Translations under genes and position numbers: made by a program
NCBI GenBank assembly: GCA_038030265.1
Contig: CM075943.1
Location: 4,278,001-4,342,000 of the forward strand
Reading direction: 5' to 3'
Origin: Corythucha ciliata
Lineage: Eukaryota > Arthropoda > Insecta > Hemiptera > Tingidae
DNA: 64,000 nucleotides
The notes under the pieces: model-generated
What the model was told of the DNA's origin: nothing
What the model saw: the letters and a program-made list of their open reading frames with translations, nothing else
Database searches by the model: none
Shown: piece by piece, positions 45,375 through 56,481 of the stretch
Layout of the letters: every line of letters begins with the position of its first letter
Numbering within the stretch: the first letter of the stretch is position 1

Positions 45375-46200
45375 ACACCCGTCCTAGAACCCGGAGTGGA
45401 AGCTTGATCTCTTCCCTCCGGCGCTCCTCGACCATTCCGAACCTATTACCCGTTCTCCCGGAACTAGTGTGATTCGGCTGATCCCGGTCCACTAGTCTTC
45501 CTACCTCTCCCGGTGGACGTGTCTTTTTGAGTCGAGGCCTCTCGACAAGTGGTAGTTTCTCCGGGGTCTCGTCGATTGTCTGCGGTGCAGCGGGGTTCTC
45601 ATTGAGCAAGAAGGCGGGCTTCACACGGTCTAAGGAAACGCGAATATTTCGGGTGGGTAGCTCAATTTTCATTGTTTTATCGTCTCTCTCTATGACTTTG
45701 TGTGGCCCGGTGTACGATGGTCGGAGTGATCTCTTATGTTGGTCATCTTTCATGAATACGTGTGTGCTGTTTGCGAGATCCTTGCTGACGAATGTTGAGT
45801 TATTGTAATCGTTCCGATTACGAGCTATCTCTTGCTTGAGGAGTCGAATTAAGTCGTCTGACGGTGTCGTGGTTTTGGCTGGCATGAAAAATTCCCCTGG
45901 GAGTCGGAGCGGTTGGCCGTAGAGTAATTCCGCGGTGCTGCGTGCTTCGTCTTGCCGGACGGCAGACCTTAGTCCTAGAAGCACCGTGGGTAGAGCTTTG
46001 GTCCATTGAGGCTCAGCGAGACGAGCTGTGAGTGCTGTCTTGCAGTACGATGCCAACGTTCGATTGCTCCATTTGATTGTGGGCGGTAGGGCGTTGTTCT
46101 GATTCTGTGGATGCCAAGAAGTTTTGTGAGCTCAATCATGAGGGGAAGAGACGGGGAGAATCGGTTACGGCGACGGGTCCCGTCGTTTCCACCGCCGTCA
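45373..46200 (-). pseudogene. Integrase C-terminal part of a CsRn1-like element
   Basis: Starting just after Gag, the sense reads LTKLLGIHRIRTTPYRPQSN, then GAIERWHR with the third catalytic residue (Glu). LPTVLLGLRSAVRQDEARST, AELLYGQPLRLPGEF and the tail RPSYTGPHKVIERDDKTMK complete integrase. The first two catalytic Asp, the zinc domain, RNase H, RT and protease are missing: Gag is joined almost directly to the last part of integrase, with two frame changes at the join near 46,190. Confidence 0.85.
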
Positions 46201-47039
46201 TTAGTTTCCCGAAGTGGGGTTCTCATTTCTGGTGCGCCAGCTGCATGGTTGGGCGCATTTCCTTGCCTTCTCTGTGAACTTCCGATGAAAGAAACACAAG
46301 TCCGATCGGGATTTGCTGCGCGATCTGCGGTCATTGGCTCGGTTGTTGTCTGGGCGGCGATTTCTTGAGCGACTTCGCCCATGTCGCTCAAAGTCGGATC
46401 GTAACTTTTGTAGCTCTGCTATGATATACTCCAGGTTTTGTGATTGACCACGATCGACCGAGGTGACTGAGGAGTCTTGAGTGTGTCGAGCTCCATCGAT
46501 GTCGAGTATACGATCCGCTGCCTGCGCCATTTTGTCCAGGGGTTGCTCTAGAACGGCTAAGACGTTCCGTACTCGTGTCGGTAGAGCACGTAGCCATACG
46601 GTTTTGAGAACTTCTTCGGAGAGTGATTGATTGACCGTGGCTCTCATGTTGCGAAGGAGTTGTGTCGGAGTAATGTCGCCAAGAGTTGTTTCTTCCAAAA
46701 GTCTTAAGACTCTTTTTTCTTGACTCTGGCTGTAGGTCGATGTTAGTCGCTCCTTCAGTGCCGTGTAGGTAGTTTCTCCGGGGTCTCGAGCCAGGTCCGC
46801 AACTTGTGACATTATTTTGTATGGCAGTTGGCTGACCACTAGATTGAATTTGTGGCCTTGGGAGACGATTCGATTTGCGGTGAACATGGCTTCTATTTGC
46901 AAAAACCATAGCGCCGGGTCCTCTTCCCAGAAGAGTGGTAGTCGAATGGGCAGATTGAGGGCTGAGGCTGAAATTTCTTGGGGCGCTTGGATGAAGGGAT
47001 CAGCCTTCACTCTCGGACAGTAGGTTTGGAAGCACCGAG
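46201..47039 (-). pseudogene. Gag of a CsRn1-like element
   Basis: Residues after the Mag-element junction at 47,039 read RCFQTYCPRVKADPFIQ, then LPLFWEEDPALWFLQIEAMF, the CsRn1 Gag motif (compare PPFWRDKPTLWFSQVDAQF at 15.0 kb). A basic Arg/Ser-rich tail follows, and the finger CFFHRKFTEKARKCAQPC, a clean C-H-C-C set. Uninterrupted for about 270 codons. The first residues of this open frame before 47,039 come from the inserted LTR and are not Gag. The original start is lost or lies in the split arm. Confidence 0.85.
46989..47039 (-). repeat. Inverted repeat arm B, inner 51 bp
   Basis: Reverse complement of 45324-45374 without a mismatch that I can see. It ends CCGAG, the left copy of the Mag-element target duplication. 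Confidence 0.85.
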
Positions 47040-47207
47040 TGTCAATACGGTAATGATCAATACTCATTTAACTCGTTAATTAAGCAAGTCCGAATTCACG
47101 TTTTTGTACTTTATTGTCTTATCTGTTTATCTCCGCCTCCCCACACGGGAGCAACCTTCACAAGCCTCCTCGACTACGTAGAGCCATCGTATTGCTAACC
47201 ACTGACA
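47040..47207 (-). repeat. 3' LTR of the Mag-like element
   Basis: 168 bp, two differences from 57534-57701. A purine tract on the element strand (AAAAGGGGGGA, 47208-47218) lies directly against it and would prime plus-strand synthesis. Confidence 0.92.
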
Positions 47208-47520
47208 TCCCCCCTTTTCAGATGATGAAATTTAAAAATATATCATATTCAGAACGGCAAGAACAAAGACAAAACTTAACTTAGTTAGAAGCAAACGTAA
47301 TAGTGTACAAACGTAATAGCGACATAATGTTGTAATCCTACATCACTTAAGCATGATTTCCTCTCCTGTATCTGTGAGAAAAAAAGAGCGAAAAAATTAC
47401 TTGAAACAACTAAGCGATAAAAATGACAACTAACGAAATACTTATAATGTTAACATAATAACTACTAGAATCAATACAAGATTACTTGAGAGTAAGGTCA
47501 TGCGGCGGTATTCATCCTTA

Positions 47521-48198
47521 TTATTTTTGAAAGTCACGTAAATAGGCTGGCATTTTCACAGTGCGACCTTTTGAAGTGGTATAATGGTCATTGTGGGTAA
47601 CTTCATCAGTGACCGCATATCTAAAGTTTGCACTGATATTAGGAACTGTTTCCCTATTGCATGGAGGATTATTTTGGCGTGTCGGCTGTGGAGCACACCC
47701 GGAAGCAGGATTTTTAAAAAGGTGAAACCTATTGCGCTCCACTTGGTTCCCTGTTGGCATTTCTACCACATACGAGCGGGGTTTGTCAGCCTCTCGAACG
47801 ATCGTCGCTGGTACCATTTGATGCACTGGGTCACGCACTAGGACATTTTCTAATGGCTTAAAACCTTGTAATTGTCGGCTGTGCCTTTTGTCGTGACAGC
47901 GTTTGTAAGTTTCAAATTTGTTTACCAAACTGTCCCTGATTTTACTGTAGTCTTGAACTGAAGTATCAGCCCTTGTAATTAGTAACCCCTTAACTTGTCG
48001 CCCAAACATTAGCTGGCTAGGTGATTATATATTGTCGTCAATGGGAGTATTTCTGTACTCTAAAAGGGCCATATACGGGTCTTTTTTGTCATAATCAGCT
48101 TTATATAATAGTGTCTTAAAGATTTTTATATGCCTTTCAACCATTCCGTTCGATTGCGCAAAATATGGCGAAGAACAAATGTGACGAAAACCCCATTG
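47521..48198 (-). pseudogene. Integrase C-terminal part of the Mag-like element
   Basis: The third catalytic residue is readable in QSNGMVERHIK near 48,150. A stop at about 48,024 separates this from 48009-47521 (LMFGRQVKGLL, then QGFKPLENVLVRDPVHQMVP and SYVVEMPTGNQVERNRFHL), the usual C-terminal tail. 47,219-47,520 is non-coding up to the 3' LTR. Confidence 0.82.
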
Positions 48199-50455
48199 CT
48201 ATTTAAAGTTGGCAAATTTAAAATTGGTGAACTGCGATTTTGACTGGTCTGAATACAGTAGGTCTGGAACCCCGAATCGCGCAAAAAGTGACTTGAGGGC
48301 AACAATTATCGAGTCAGCACTTAAATCTCTCAAGGGGACCACTTCAATATATTTACTGAAATAATCAACGACTAGTAGGTAATTATTCCCCTTGTAAAAG
48401 AAGACATCAGCACCTATGGTGGACGACGGTGCGTCGGGGACAGGACGCAGTAGCAACGGTTCCTTTGAATGGTTCTTTTTGTATTTTAAGCAAGTTTTAC
48501 ATTGCTCTACAAATTCACTTATATCTTTGTTAATGAGTGGCCAAAATATGAGGTTCCGAGCTCTTCTTTTACACTTATCTATACCCAGATGGCTATAGTG
48601 GAGAAGATCAAGCATTTCTCTCCGTAGAGACTGCGGGACGACTACTGACAGGTTTTTGAATAACAAGTCTTCCGCCTCGAACAATTCGTTTTGGATAGAA
48701 TAGTAATACCTGATGTTTAATGGCACTTCATGTTTTGACGGCCAGCCAGTTTGTACATAGTGCAGGATTTGTTGTAAATCTGTGTCCTTCTTTGTTTCTT
48801 TCTTGAACAGCTCCAGTTTACCATCGGAAAAGTTCAAATTTTGCACCACAGCACACACGTGTAAGTCCATGTTTTTGTCGAAATCATCTTCCTGTGTTTT
48901 GATCGGAGGATGATGACGTGACAGAGCGTCGGCCAGTAAAAGTTCTTTACCGGGCTTATATTGTATGGTTACGTCATAACCCTGAAGTCGTAATCTCAGG
49001 CGTTGCAAACGCAAGGGTGTGTCGCTCATGGGCTTTCGGAAAATAGCCTCTAGAGGTTTGTGGTCAGTCTCAACGACAGTAGGAGAGCCATAAATATATT
49101 GGCGGAATTTTTCGCAGCCAAAAACGCATGCAAGGAGCTCTTTTTCAATTTGAGCCCACCGGCACTGTGTTTCTGACAGAGCTTTTGATGCGTAGGCGAT
49201 TGGTAAGTTTTCCTGAAGGAGGGCAGCCCCTAGACCTGTACTGCTACTATCAACAGATACAACTACAGGTTTTTTCGGGTCATAGTAACGTAAAAATGGC
49301 TGTGACGTCAGTGTATTTTTAAGTGTTTGGAATTCAAAGTCGTGAGAGTGGGTCCAAACGAATTCCATGTTATCTTTAAGAAGTGTCCGTATATTTTTTG
49401 TGTTATCCGATAGATTAGGGATAAATTTACAGACGTAGGTAATCATACCTAAAAGTGTCTGCACTTTTCTCTTACTTTTTGGTTTGGTCACTTCATGTAT
49501 TGCCTTTATTATTGACGGATCTGGTTTGACCCCTTCATGGGTCAGGATATGACCAACGTATTTGACTTGTGTTAGTTTGAATTTGCACTTTTGAAAATTT
49601 AGACTAACTCCAGCATCACTAGCACGGGCCAAAGCCGCCATAAGCCGGTTGTCATGCTCGGTTTCAGTTGTTCCCCAAACTAGTATGTCGTCCAAATAGC
49701 ATCTTGTACCTGGCAGGTCTTGAAATATACTTGAAAATACTCTGTGAAAAACCTCTGGGGCTGAATTGATCCCGAGCGGTAATTTTAGGTAGTAAAAACG
49801 ACCAAATTTACCAGCGTTGAACGTCGTAAGGGGCTGACTTTGTTCGTGCAAAGGAATCTGGAGAACCCATTATTTGCATCTAGCACCGAAAAATACTTGG
49901 CACCTGCTAAATCTGCAACTAACTCCTCAAAAACGGGCAATTTACAATATTCTCGCAGAATGCATTTATTTAAATTTTGGGGATCCAAGCAGAGTCGTAC
50001 AGATTTTTTCGGTTTCTGGACTATGACCATGGAGGAAACCCATTCTGTGGGCTCAGTAACTTTCTTAATTATTTTTAGATGGACCATCCTGTCCAATTCT
50101 TGCTTGACAGATTCTTCTAGTTTAAATGGAATTTTCCGCGGATGCTCCACAACGGGCACACTATCCGTTTTAAGCTTTATTTTGTAGGGCTGTCCCACTG
50201 AACCCAATTTAGAAAAAACATGTTCGAACTTAGAATATATTGAATCTCGAAAGGAATCATTTACCACCACCGAGACTTTGTGCTCAACTATTGGGGAAAT
50301 GAGGCCCAACCGCTTAATTGACCTCAGGCCCAGAATGCATGGTGCCTTACTATCGACGACAAAGAAAACAATATCAAAATCATTATTTTTGAAAGAGCAT
50401 GCAAGTGTTACTTTTCCCATTACGTCTATGGGGGTCCCGTTGTAATTATTTAACT
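48199..50455 (-). pseudogene. Protease end, RT, RNase H and integrase of the Mag-like element
   Basis: 50420-49785 covers the end of protease (CILGLRSIKRLGLI) and the RT fingers/palm (MVIVQKPKKSVRLCLDPQN, FSVLDANNGF). A shift near 49,855 leads to 49851-48199: Y-L-D-D in CYLDDILVWG, RNase H (VVSVDSSSTGLGAALLQ, VVETDHKPLEAIF, ADALSRHHP), integrase zinc domain (HYSHLGIDKCKRRAR, CKTCLKY) and core with Asp in GADVFFYKG and YSDQSKSQF. The frame ends at 48,199 within the core. Confidence 0.88.
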
Positions 50456-50797
50456 TTACCGCTTAACTTTACGAGCTGTTTCGTAATTTATTATGCCACA
50501 TTGGGCCCCCGTATCAATCTTAAACTTGTAACAATTCCCATTAATACGCAAATATTCATACCAATCTTTATTTGATTCGCAAATGCTGCCGATGAAAAAT
50601 CTCTCGTCATCTTCGGGCGTCATTTTGTTGGTTTTGAGGTGGATACTTCCCAAAACTTGTGCCTCTTGCTCCTCTCGTGGATTGGTCGTGAGCGCCGTAA
50701 GCGCAGCTACCGATTTTTTCTGTCGGCACATCTTAGCGAAGTGGTTCAACTTTGAACAATTGTGGCACTGTTGTTTAAAAGCGGGGCATTGCCGGTA
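50456..50797 (-). pseudogene. Gag C-terminus and protease start of the Mag-like element
   Basis: It begins with the second half of the first zinc knuckle (YRQC), then a complete one (CHNCSKLNHFAKMC), a linker, and the retropepsin site FKIDTGAQCGIIN near 50,520. It ends in a stop at about 50,458 caused by a small duplication (AAAGTTAA occurs twice around 50,450-50,465); protease continues in the next frame. Confidence 0.85.
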
Positions 50798-50803
50798 TGC
50801 GTG

Positions 50804-51111
50804 AGTTATATAGAGAAAAATCCATTATATTACCATATATGGTCACAAAACTTCCAGATCTTTCTCAAGTCTTGTACAGTTTCTAGGAATTGTTTTCCTC
50901 TTTAATAAAATTCTAGACTTTTCCCAAGGAAAGCTTTTAAATACTCCCTCCACCTTTATTGAGTAGTTCAGTTCAGTTTCAGTCTTGACAGAGTGATTAA
51001 GTTGTTAAGTGCGGTTAATAAAAGTTCTTTTTGTCGTGTAGTAACTGTTAAAATTGGTTTGTGAAATAAAAACTTTTTAAAAACCTAAAGTGGCCGACCA
51101 TTAATTTAACT
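50804..51111 (+). repeat. 5' LTR of the errantivirus-like element
   Basis: 308 bp. It contains AATAAAA motifs and TCAGT-rich initiator-like sequence near 50,965-50,985, where U3/R transcription probably starts. No difference from the 3' LTR was seen. Confidence 0.93.
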
Positions 51112-51131
51112 GGCGCCCGAAGAACAGGGAC
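51111..51131 (+). promoter_or_regulatory. tRNA-Lys-like primer-binding site with 3-base insertion
   Basis: The last LTR base plus the following sequence read TGGCGCCCGAA, then GAA, then CAGGGAC. TGGCGCCCGAACAGGGAC is the complement of the 3' end of animal tRNA-Lys(UUU). An extra GAA splits the match into 11 and 7 bases. Confidence 0.6.
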
Positions 51132-51551
51132 AGTAGCGTGAAAAGTGAAAGTTCAGTTGATTGGTATCTTCGGTAAATCAAAAAACCTTTCGGCAACAGA
51201 GAAAAGTCGATTGGCCCTCTTCAATATTTGCCAAAACCTTTCAACTACTTCGCACTGCTACTGAAGGAAAAGTCGCCCACAGAAAAACAAACAAAGGCAG
51301 AAAATCTACACGAAAAGACGCCCAAAGTACTCCTCAAAGTATTTTTTTGGGACTTCCCTCACCACAAAGAGCGCTTCTAATTTCTCAGAAGCCTGGCGAG
51401 GCCAACAACACCGCCACAACACGATACCACCGCAAAGACTGTGAGTTGAACGACTCATCTTTTTTCTTCTTCTTCTTTCCAATTCTTCTCCTCCTTCGTT
51501 TCATTTTTTTTATTATTATTGTTAAGAGAAATAAGCAAAACAAAAACAACA

Positions 51552-52700
51552 ATGGCAAATGCAAAAGTTCCCCAAATTAGTCATGTTTTAAGAAAAGAAG
51601 ATTATGACCACATTCCGAATTTTGACGGTAACCCAAATGATTTAGTATATTTTGTAACGACTGTAGAAGCCGTATTCAATGTTGTATGTGACGCGATCGT
51701 TCAGGAAAGAACTCAAAATCACTTTCTTTTATTAAACAAAATAAAATCTAAATTAGTAGGACCAGCTCAGTCTTTAATACTAGGTAGAGAGATTGGAACT
51801 CTAAATGAACTATTAAGCTTGTTAAAGAAAAATTTTGCTGATTCCAGAAGTTTTGAGTCTTTAAAAAATGAGATTTATAATTCCAAACCCTTTCAAAAGG
51901 AACAACCGGCAGATTATTTAACTCGTCTTGAAAGCATTAGACACCTTATTTACGCGAGATTAAAGATTGATGGATTATCAGACCAAAATTTAGAATCTAC
52001 CCTTGCATATACAGAGAAAGAAATCATTCACCATTTATATTCGACCCTTCCTTGGCAACTAACAAATCATATAATGACGTTTGATCCTAAATCTCTAGAG
52101 GAATTTAGAAACATCCTCAATACAAAATGTTCTTTTATTATTGACCAAATTTATTCCAGAAATAAATTTTCCACGTTCGAAAGACCAAATAAAATTTTTA
52201 AAAATCATAATCCGAATTACTCCAAGCTCCAGCATAATTTTTCACAGTTCAGCAACCCCCAAAATTTCCAAAGAAATTGTAATAATTTTCAACCTCATCA
52301 AACTTTTAATAATCCTTTTCAAAGTTTTAACAGGCCTACCCAAAATTTTAATTTTCCACCTGCAAGAGACGCCAATCCCCAGCGATTTTCTAATTTCCGT
52401 CAGTATAATAACAATCAAAATTCACCACCATTCCAGTCACAAAATACTGTTTCAATGCGAACAGTTGGGAGCCCTAATTTTAGGAATCACAATCATCCAC
52501 CTCATGCGTCTCATCAAATGAATTATGTCGAAGCCAACTCCCCTGATGAGGCACCTCAATTTCAAAATTCACAATTAAAGGAAGTTCAAGAGTTGAAAGA
52601 AAAAATCAATCGAATGGAAGATACTTTTTTCGCGAATGGCAGCGGTCAGATGAGCTGCGTAAGGCCAACATCATTCCCCAATTTCAACTCCATTGTGTAA
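51552..52700 (+). CDS. Errantivirus-like Gag
   Basis: ATG at 51552 (MANAKVPQISHVLRKEDYDH), 382 codons, stop at 52698-52700. The N-terminal two thirds look like a capsid domain (IPNFDGNPNDLVYFVTTVEA, then LARLESIRHLI-like helices). The C-terminal third is rich in Asn, Phe, Pro and Gln, with FNNPFQSFNRP-type repeats and no zinc knuckle, as in errantivirus Gag proteins. It ends with a coiled stretch (LKEVQELKEKINRMEDTFF) that encodes the slippery site. It would form particles and is fully open. Confidence 0.88.
   Translation: MANAKVPQISHVLRKEDYDHIPNFDGNPNDLVYFVTTVEAVFNVVCDAIVQERTQNHFLLLNKIKSKLVGPAQSLILGREIGTLNELLSLLKKNFADSRSFESLKNEIYNSKPFQKEQPADYLTRLESIRHLIYARLKIDGLSDQNLESTLAYTEKEIIHHLYSTLPWQLTNHIMTFDPKSLEEFRNILNTKCSFIIDQIYSRNKFSTFERPNKIFKNHNPNYSKLQHNFSQFSNPQNFQRNCNNFQPHQTFNNPFQSFNRPTQNFNFPPARDANPQRFSNFRQYNNNQNSPPFQSQNTVSMRTVGSPNFRNHNHPPHASHQMNYVEANSPDEAPQFQNSQLKEVQELKEKINRMEDTFFANGSGQMSCVRPTSFPNFNSIV
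52625..52631 (+). promoter_or_regulatory. -1 ribosomal frameshift site, TTTTTTC
   Basis: In the Gag frame the codons are ACT TTT TTC, which fits the X-XXY-YYZ slippery pattern. Slipping back one base enters the pol frame, which is open from here (CGC GAA TGG) and overlaps gag by about 70 bases. I did not identify a downstream pseudoknot. Confidence 0.6.
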
Positions 52701-54520
52701 GCCAATCCTTACCCTATTATGAAGACGAAAAAAATTTAAAATGGTTAATAGACACTGGTTCCGAATTTAACTATGTCCACCCAGAAAAAGTAAAATCAGA
52801 TTGCCGTCGTTTCAATGAAAAATTTGCAGTGACCACCCCCGCTGGTAGAGCAGAAGGAAATGAGTACGTCATTATAAATTTAAAGCAACATTTTGAAGTA
52901 GATGCATGGGCTAAGTTTTATATTTTCAATTTCTCCGAAAATTATGATGTCCTGATAGGCAACAAAACACTGAAAGATTTAAATGCTAAAATAGACTTTA
53001 GGGATAACTCACTTATAATTAATGGTAAAAAATTATTGTTAAAGGATGCGGTTGATAAGAAAGATTTAATTCAGAAAAATAATTTTAAAAATGAATTTGC
53101 GAGTAAGAAATTAGAAAATAAATATAAAGAAAGTTCTAGAGAACTGTTAGCTATTTGTCCAATGGAAATTGACGAAGTAAAAACTAATTCTCACAAAACC
53201 AATTTTGTTGCTGACGCTTTGTCAAGAAATCCTGTGTTTGAATTAAATGCAATCAAAAACGAAAATATAGAATCTGAAATCAACCCCCAAGAAATACTAA
53301 ATGAATTCTTAGAAAACGCTCAAAGCCCCTTAACAAATAATGAAGACATAGAATCATTAATATCCCCAAATAACATGCAAAATCTTGAGACGAACCTCAA
53401 TGATAATGATAGTGATAGCCTTGTAACTATTCATTCCCAAATTAGTTCGGCAGGAAACGTTTTCCTAGTCGATGATCCGTTTAAATGTGTAAATTTAGAA
53501 AAACACCAGATCATTATTCAAAGAGGCAGCCATGAACAAAATAAAATAATCAATTTATTCAATTCTACTAAGCAAAGATTTATCTGGAACGTTCAATTCC
53601 CCTATCGTGAAACCTTAGAAAAACTGTGCACTGAATTTATTCACCCTCAACAAACTTACGGAGTATATTGTTCAGATCCAAAAGTAACTGTAGAAAATGA
53701 GGTCCTTGATCAAATATTTTTAATGTTTCAAAAAATAATAGAAGAACATTATCCCCAGGTTCGAATTAAAAGGTACAAAAAATTGAATGAAGACGTCCAA
53801 AATAAAGAAGAACAAATTGAAGCTATTAGTAGGCAGCATCTTGGAAAAACCTGCCATAGAGGAATTAATGACGTTCACGACCAACTAAAGAAAAAATACT
53901 ACTGGCCCGCTATGCTCACTGAAATCACTAAATTTGTTAATAACTGCGAAGTTTGTAAAAAAGTAAAATATGATAGAAACCCCCCTCGTCCAGAATTTCA
54001 ACTTACACCAACCCCTTCTAAACCATTCGAAAAATTACAAATGGATATTTTATTTTATAATAATTCCTCCATACTAACCCTAATCGATTGCTTCTCGAAA
54101 AAATTATTTGCCTATAAAATCACTAGCAAAAATGCTTTAGAAATTGTTAATAAATTAAAAGAGTATTTTTCTAATTTTCCAATCCCATCCGAAATACAAG
54201 CCGACAATGGCCTAGAGTTTCAAAACGAAATTGTTAAAAATCTACTCCAGTATCATAATATTACTTTACACTTTACAACCCCTAATCACCACAATTCTAA
54301 TGGTCTAATTAATCGAGCTCATTCAACGATGATCGAAATTATGAATATTATTCGTAGTGAAGATACTAATATTTCCCTGGTAAATTTAATAAAACTAGCA
54401 TTAATAGCGTACAATAATACTCCTAATTCCAATTTGAAATTATCCCCCAACGAAATAACATTCGGCGTCACTCATCCCACCGAAACAAATGCAAATATCA
54501 TTATGGACCAAAAAAATTGA
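52632..54520 (+). pseudogene. Pol with RT deleted: protease and integrase
   Basis: The frame is entered by -1 slippage. Protease: WLIDTGSEFNYVH near 52,745 and YDVLIGNKTLKDL near 52,950. At about 53,130-53,200 the sense jumps to NFVADALSRNPV, the end of RNase H, so RT and RNase H (typically over 500 residues) are gone without breaking the frame. Integrase follows: HLGKTCHRG and CEVCKK zinc residues, Asp in LQMDIL, Asp in IQADNG, then 35 residues later Asn in NGLINRAH where Glu is required. The frame stops at 54,520 after an A-run shift; the integrase tail continues in the next frame. Protease may be functional; neither polymerase nor integrase can be. Confidence 0.85.
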
Positions 54521-54881
54521 CGAGTACCACAAGGAGAAAATCTTAATACATAAAGCCATGAAACAGTTAATAGAGAAAGAAAAAGAAATTAGAACTAATA
54601 GCCTCAATCAAAATAGGGAAACCCTTGAAGTACCGTCTGGAAACATTTACATTAAAACTCACTTCAGAAACAAAGCAAAAGACCGATACAAAAAAGTTGT
54701 CTACGATAAAAATTTAAAAAGGGCCAAACTAAATAAGAAAACTATTAAAATGCACCCCAGCCAAGTTAAAAGGCCAAGAAAATTTGAAGATCACGCTAAC
54801 ACCGACGTTTCATTGCAGGATCAAAATGATAATGTTAATAACACTTCTCCTCCTCAGCCAGGACCGAGCTCTCAGTTTTAA
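54489..54881 (+). pseudogene. Integrase C-terminal tail, frameshifted from pol
   Basis: Open 54,489-54,881 and in register with pol only if a one-base change in the A-run at 54,511-54,517 is allowed. It has charged helices (KAMKQLIEKEKEIRTN) and the errantivirus tail motif FRNKAKDRYKKVVYDKN with PSQVKRPRKF near the end. It overlaps the env start by about 55 bases. Confidence 0.75.
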
Positions 54882-56472
54882 AGTTACCGATTTGTCCCAA
54901 GGACCAGGAATCATTCCCGTTAAAATTCAAAATTCTTACATGATGAATGACTATTTCACTTATATGCATTCAATAAATATTACTGCTATTAAAAACGAGT
55001 TAGATTATCTGCTGGAAACCTTAAATGAAATTGATCAATTAAATGTTTCAAAAAATTCGTACACCGATGTCATTCAAGAACATACTCTCTATTCAATTAA
55101 AGAAATGTTAAAATCCCATTTAAATTACGCTCAAGACAAATTAAGCCATATTAGTTCAAATTCATACCAAAATAGGCCCAAAAGAGGTTTAATTAATGCA
55201 TTAGGCACCGCCATTTCTTGGATCACCGGCAATATGGACGCTAACGATAAAAACTATTATGACCAAGTTATCCGAAAAATTGAAAATAATGACTATCGCT
55301 TAGATCAGAACATTCGTAATGAGTTATCTGTAAATAAAAAATTAATTGATGCCTTTAATGTTCAAATAAGTGCCATAAGAAATAATAATAATAAAATAAA
55401 AAAATTACTAAATAATAACTTAGGAAATATGATTGATCAGTACCAATATTACTCTTCGCTGTATATAACTATTGCTTTATTGACTCTAAAAATTAATGAT
55501 ATAGATACCTCTCTTGAATTTTGTAAGTTAGGAATAATCCACAGCAGCATTATTTCACAGAATGAATTAGTCGAAATCAGTTATAATAATCGCGTAGAAA
55601 TAATATCCAATTCCCCGGAAGTTTTATGGCAATTAGGAAAAGTTCAATGTTCACTAACCCCCTCTCATATTCATTATTTCATTCAGCTCCCTTTGAAAAG
55701 CCCTCTAATTGAAACTTATTTTCTTTTGTCCTACCCTTACGATATTTCTAAAAACGAGACCCAAACCATCAATGTACACCCTCCATTTGTTATTAAATCA
55801 GACAAATTGTACGCTGTCAAATGTATGTTAGTCCTAGAAAATTATTATTGCCAAAATAAAACAGAAATAGTAGACCCATGCATTGTAAATATTGTAAGGA
55901 ATAATAATAATGAAGCTTGTGTAGCATATTCTATTGAGAAACCTGGATCCTTTGTAAAATATGTTCCAATTATTAATCAATATTTAGTGTATAACATGTC
56001 TTTTATAACGATTCAAAGAAATAATGTTAAGTATACCAAATCATTAAAGAAAACCGCACTTATCCAATTAAATACTGAAGAATCCATTGATAATATCTCT
56101 CATTTGTATACATATTTCGAAACGATCCCAATCAATTTGCAAAATATTCCAATTCGATCAAACCCTATGAATATTTCGTTCAACAAGCTTCATGATATCA
56201 ACGTTAATATGGTCCCCCTTGAAATGATGGAAAGTTTAGAAAATTCCGACTCTGTAAATCATGTACAAATATTGTATTCGCTCACTATTCTGGCCCTTTG
56301 TTTTGTATTCTTTCACTTTATATTTAAATTCAGAAAAGTCATGTATGATTGTATAAAATGTAAAAAATCTCCAAATCCTCAACCTAACGAAAATGTGATC
56401 AACCCTTCATCAATCAGTCAATTGTTTGCTAATAGTATACCACCTGTTGACATGAGGACATGCCAAACTTAA
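54826..56472 (+). CDS. env: Envelope glycoprotein (errantivirus, baculovirus-F type), intact
   Basis: ATG at 54826, 548 codons, stop TAA at 56470-56472. Signal peptide MIMLITLLLLSQ. A furin-type site RPKR at about residue 120 is followed at once by the fusion peptide GLINALGTAISWITGN, the family signature. A heptad-rich helix follows (residues 140-220), then a Cys-bearing ectodomain with several N-x-S/T sites. The membrane span ILYSLTILALCFVFFHFIF is near residue 495, with a short basic tail. A pyrimidine tract and AG near 54,855 could be a splice acceptor for a subgenomic env RNA. The class mediates membrane fusion. Strikingly, this frame is open while pol is gutted. Confidence 0.9.
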   Translation: MIMLITLLLLSQDRALSFKVTDLSQGPGIIPVKIQNSYMMNDYFTYMHSINITAIKNELDYLLETLNEIDQLNVSKNSYTDVIQEHTLYSIKEMLKSHLNYAQDKLSHISSNSYQNRPKRGLINALGTAISWITGNMDANDKNYYDQVIRKIENNDYRLDQNIRNELSVNKKLIDAFNVQISAIRNNNNKIKKLLNNNLGNMIDQYQYYSSLYITIALLTLKINDIDTSLEFCKLGIIHSSIISQNELVEISYNNRVEIISNSPEVLWQLGKVQCSLTPSHIHYFIQLPLKSPLIETYFLLSYPYDISKNETQTINVHPPFVIKSDKLYAVKCMLVLENYYCQNKTEIVDPCIVNIVRNNNNEACVAYSIEKPGSFVKYVPIINQYLVYNMSFITIQRNNVKYTKSLKKTALIQLNTEESIDNISHLYTYFETIPINLQNIPIRSNPMNISFNKLHDINVNMVPLEMMESLENSDSVNHVQILYSLTILALCFVFFHFIFKFRKVMYDCIKCKKSPNPQPNENVINPSSISQLFANSIPPVDMRTCQT

Positions 56473-56481
56473 GGAGGGAGG

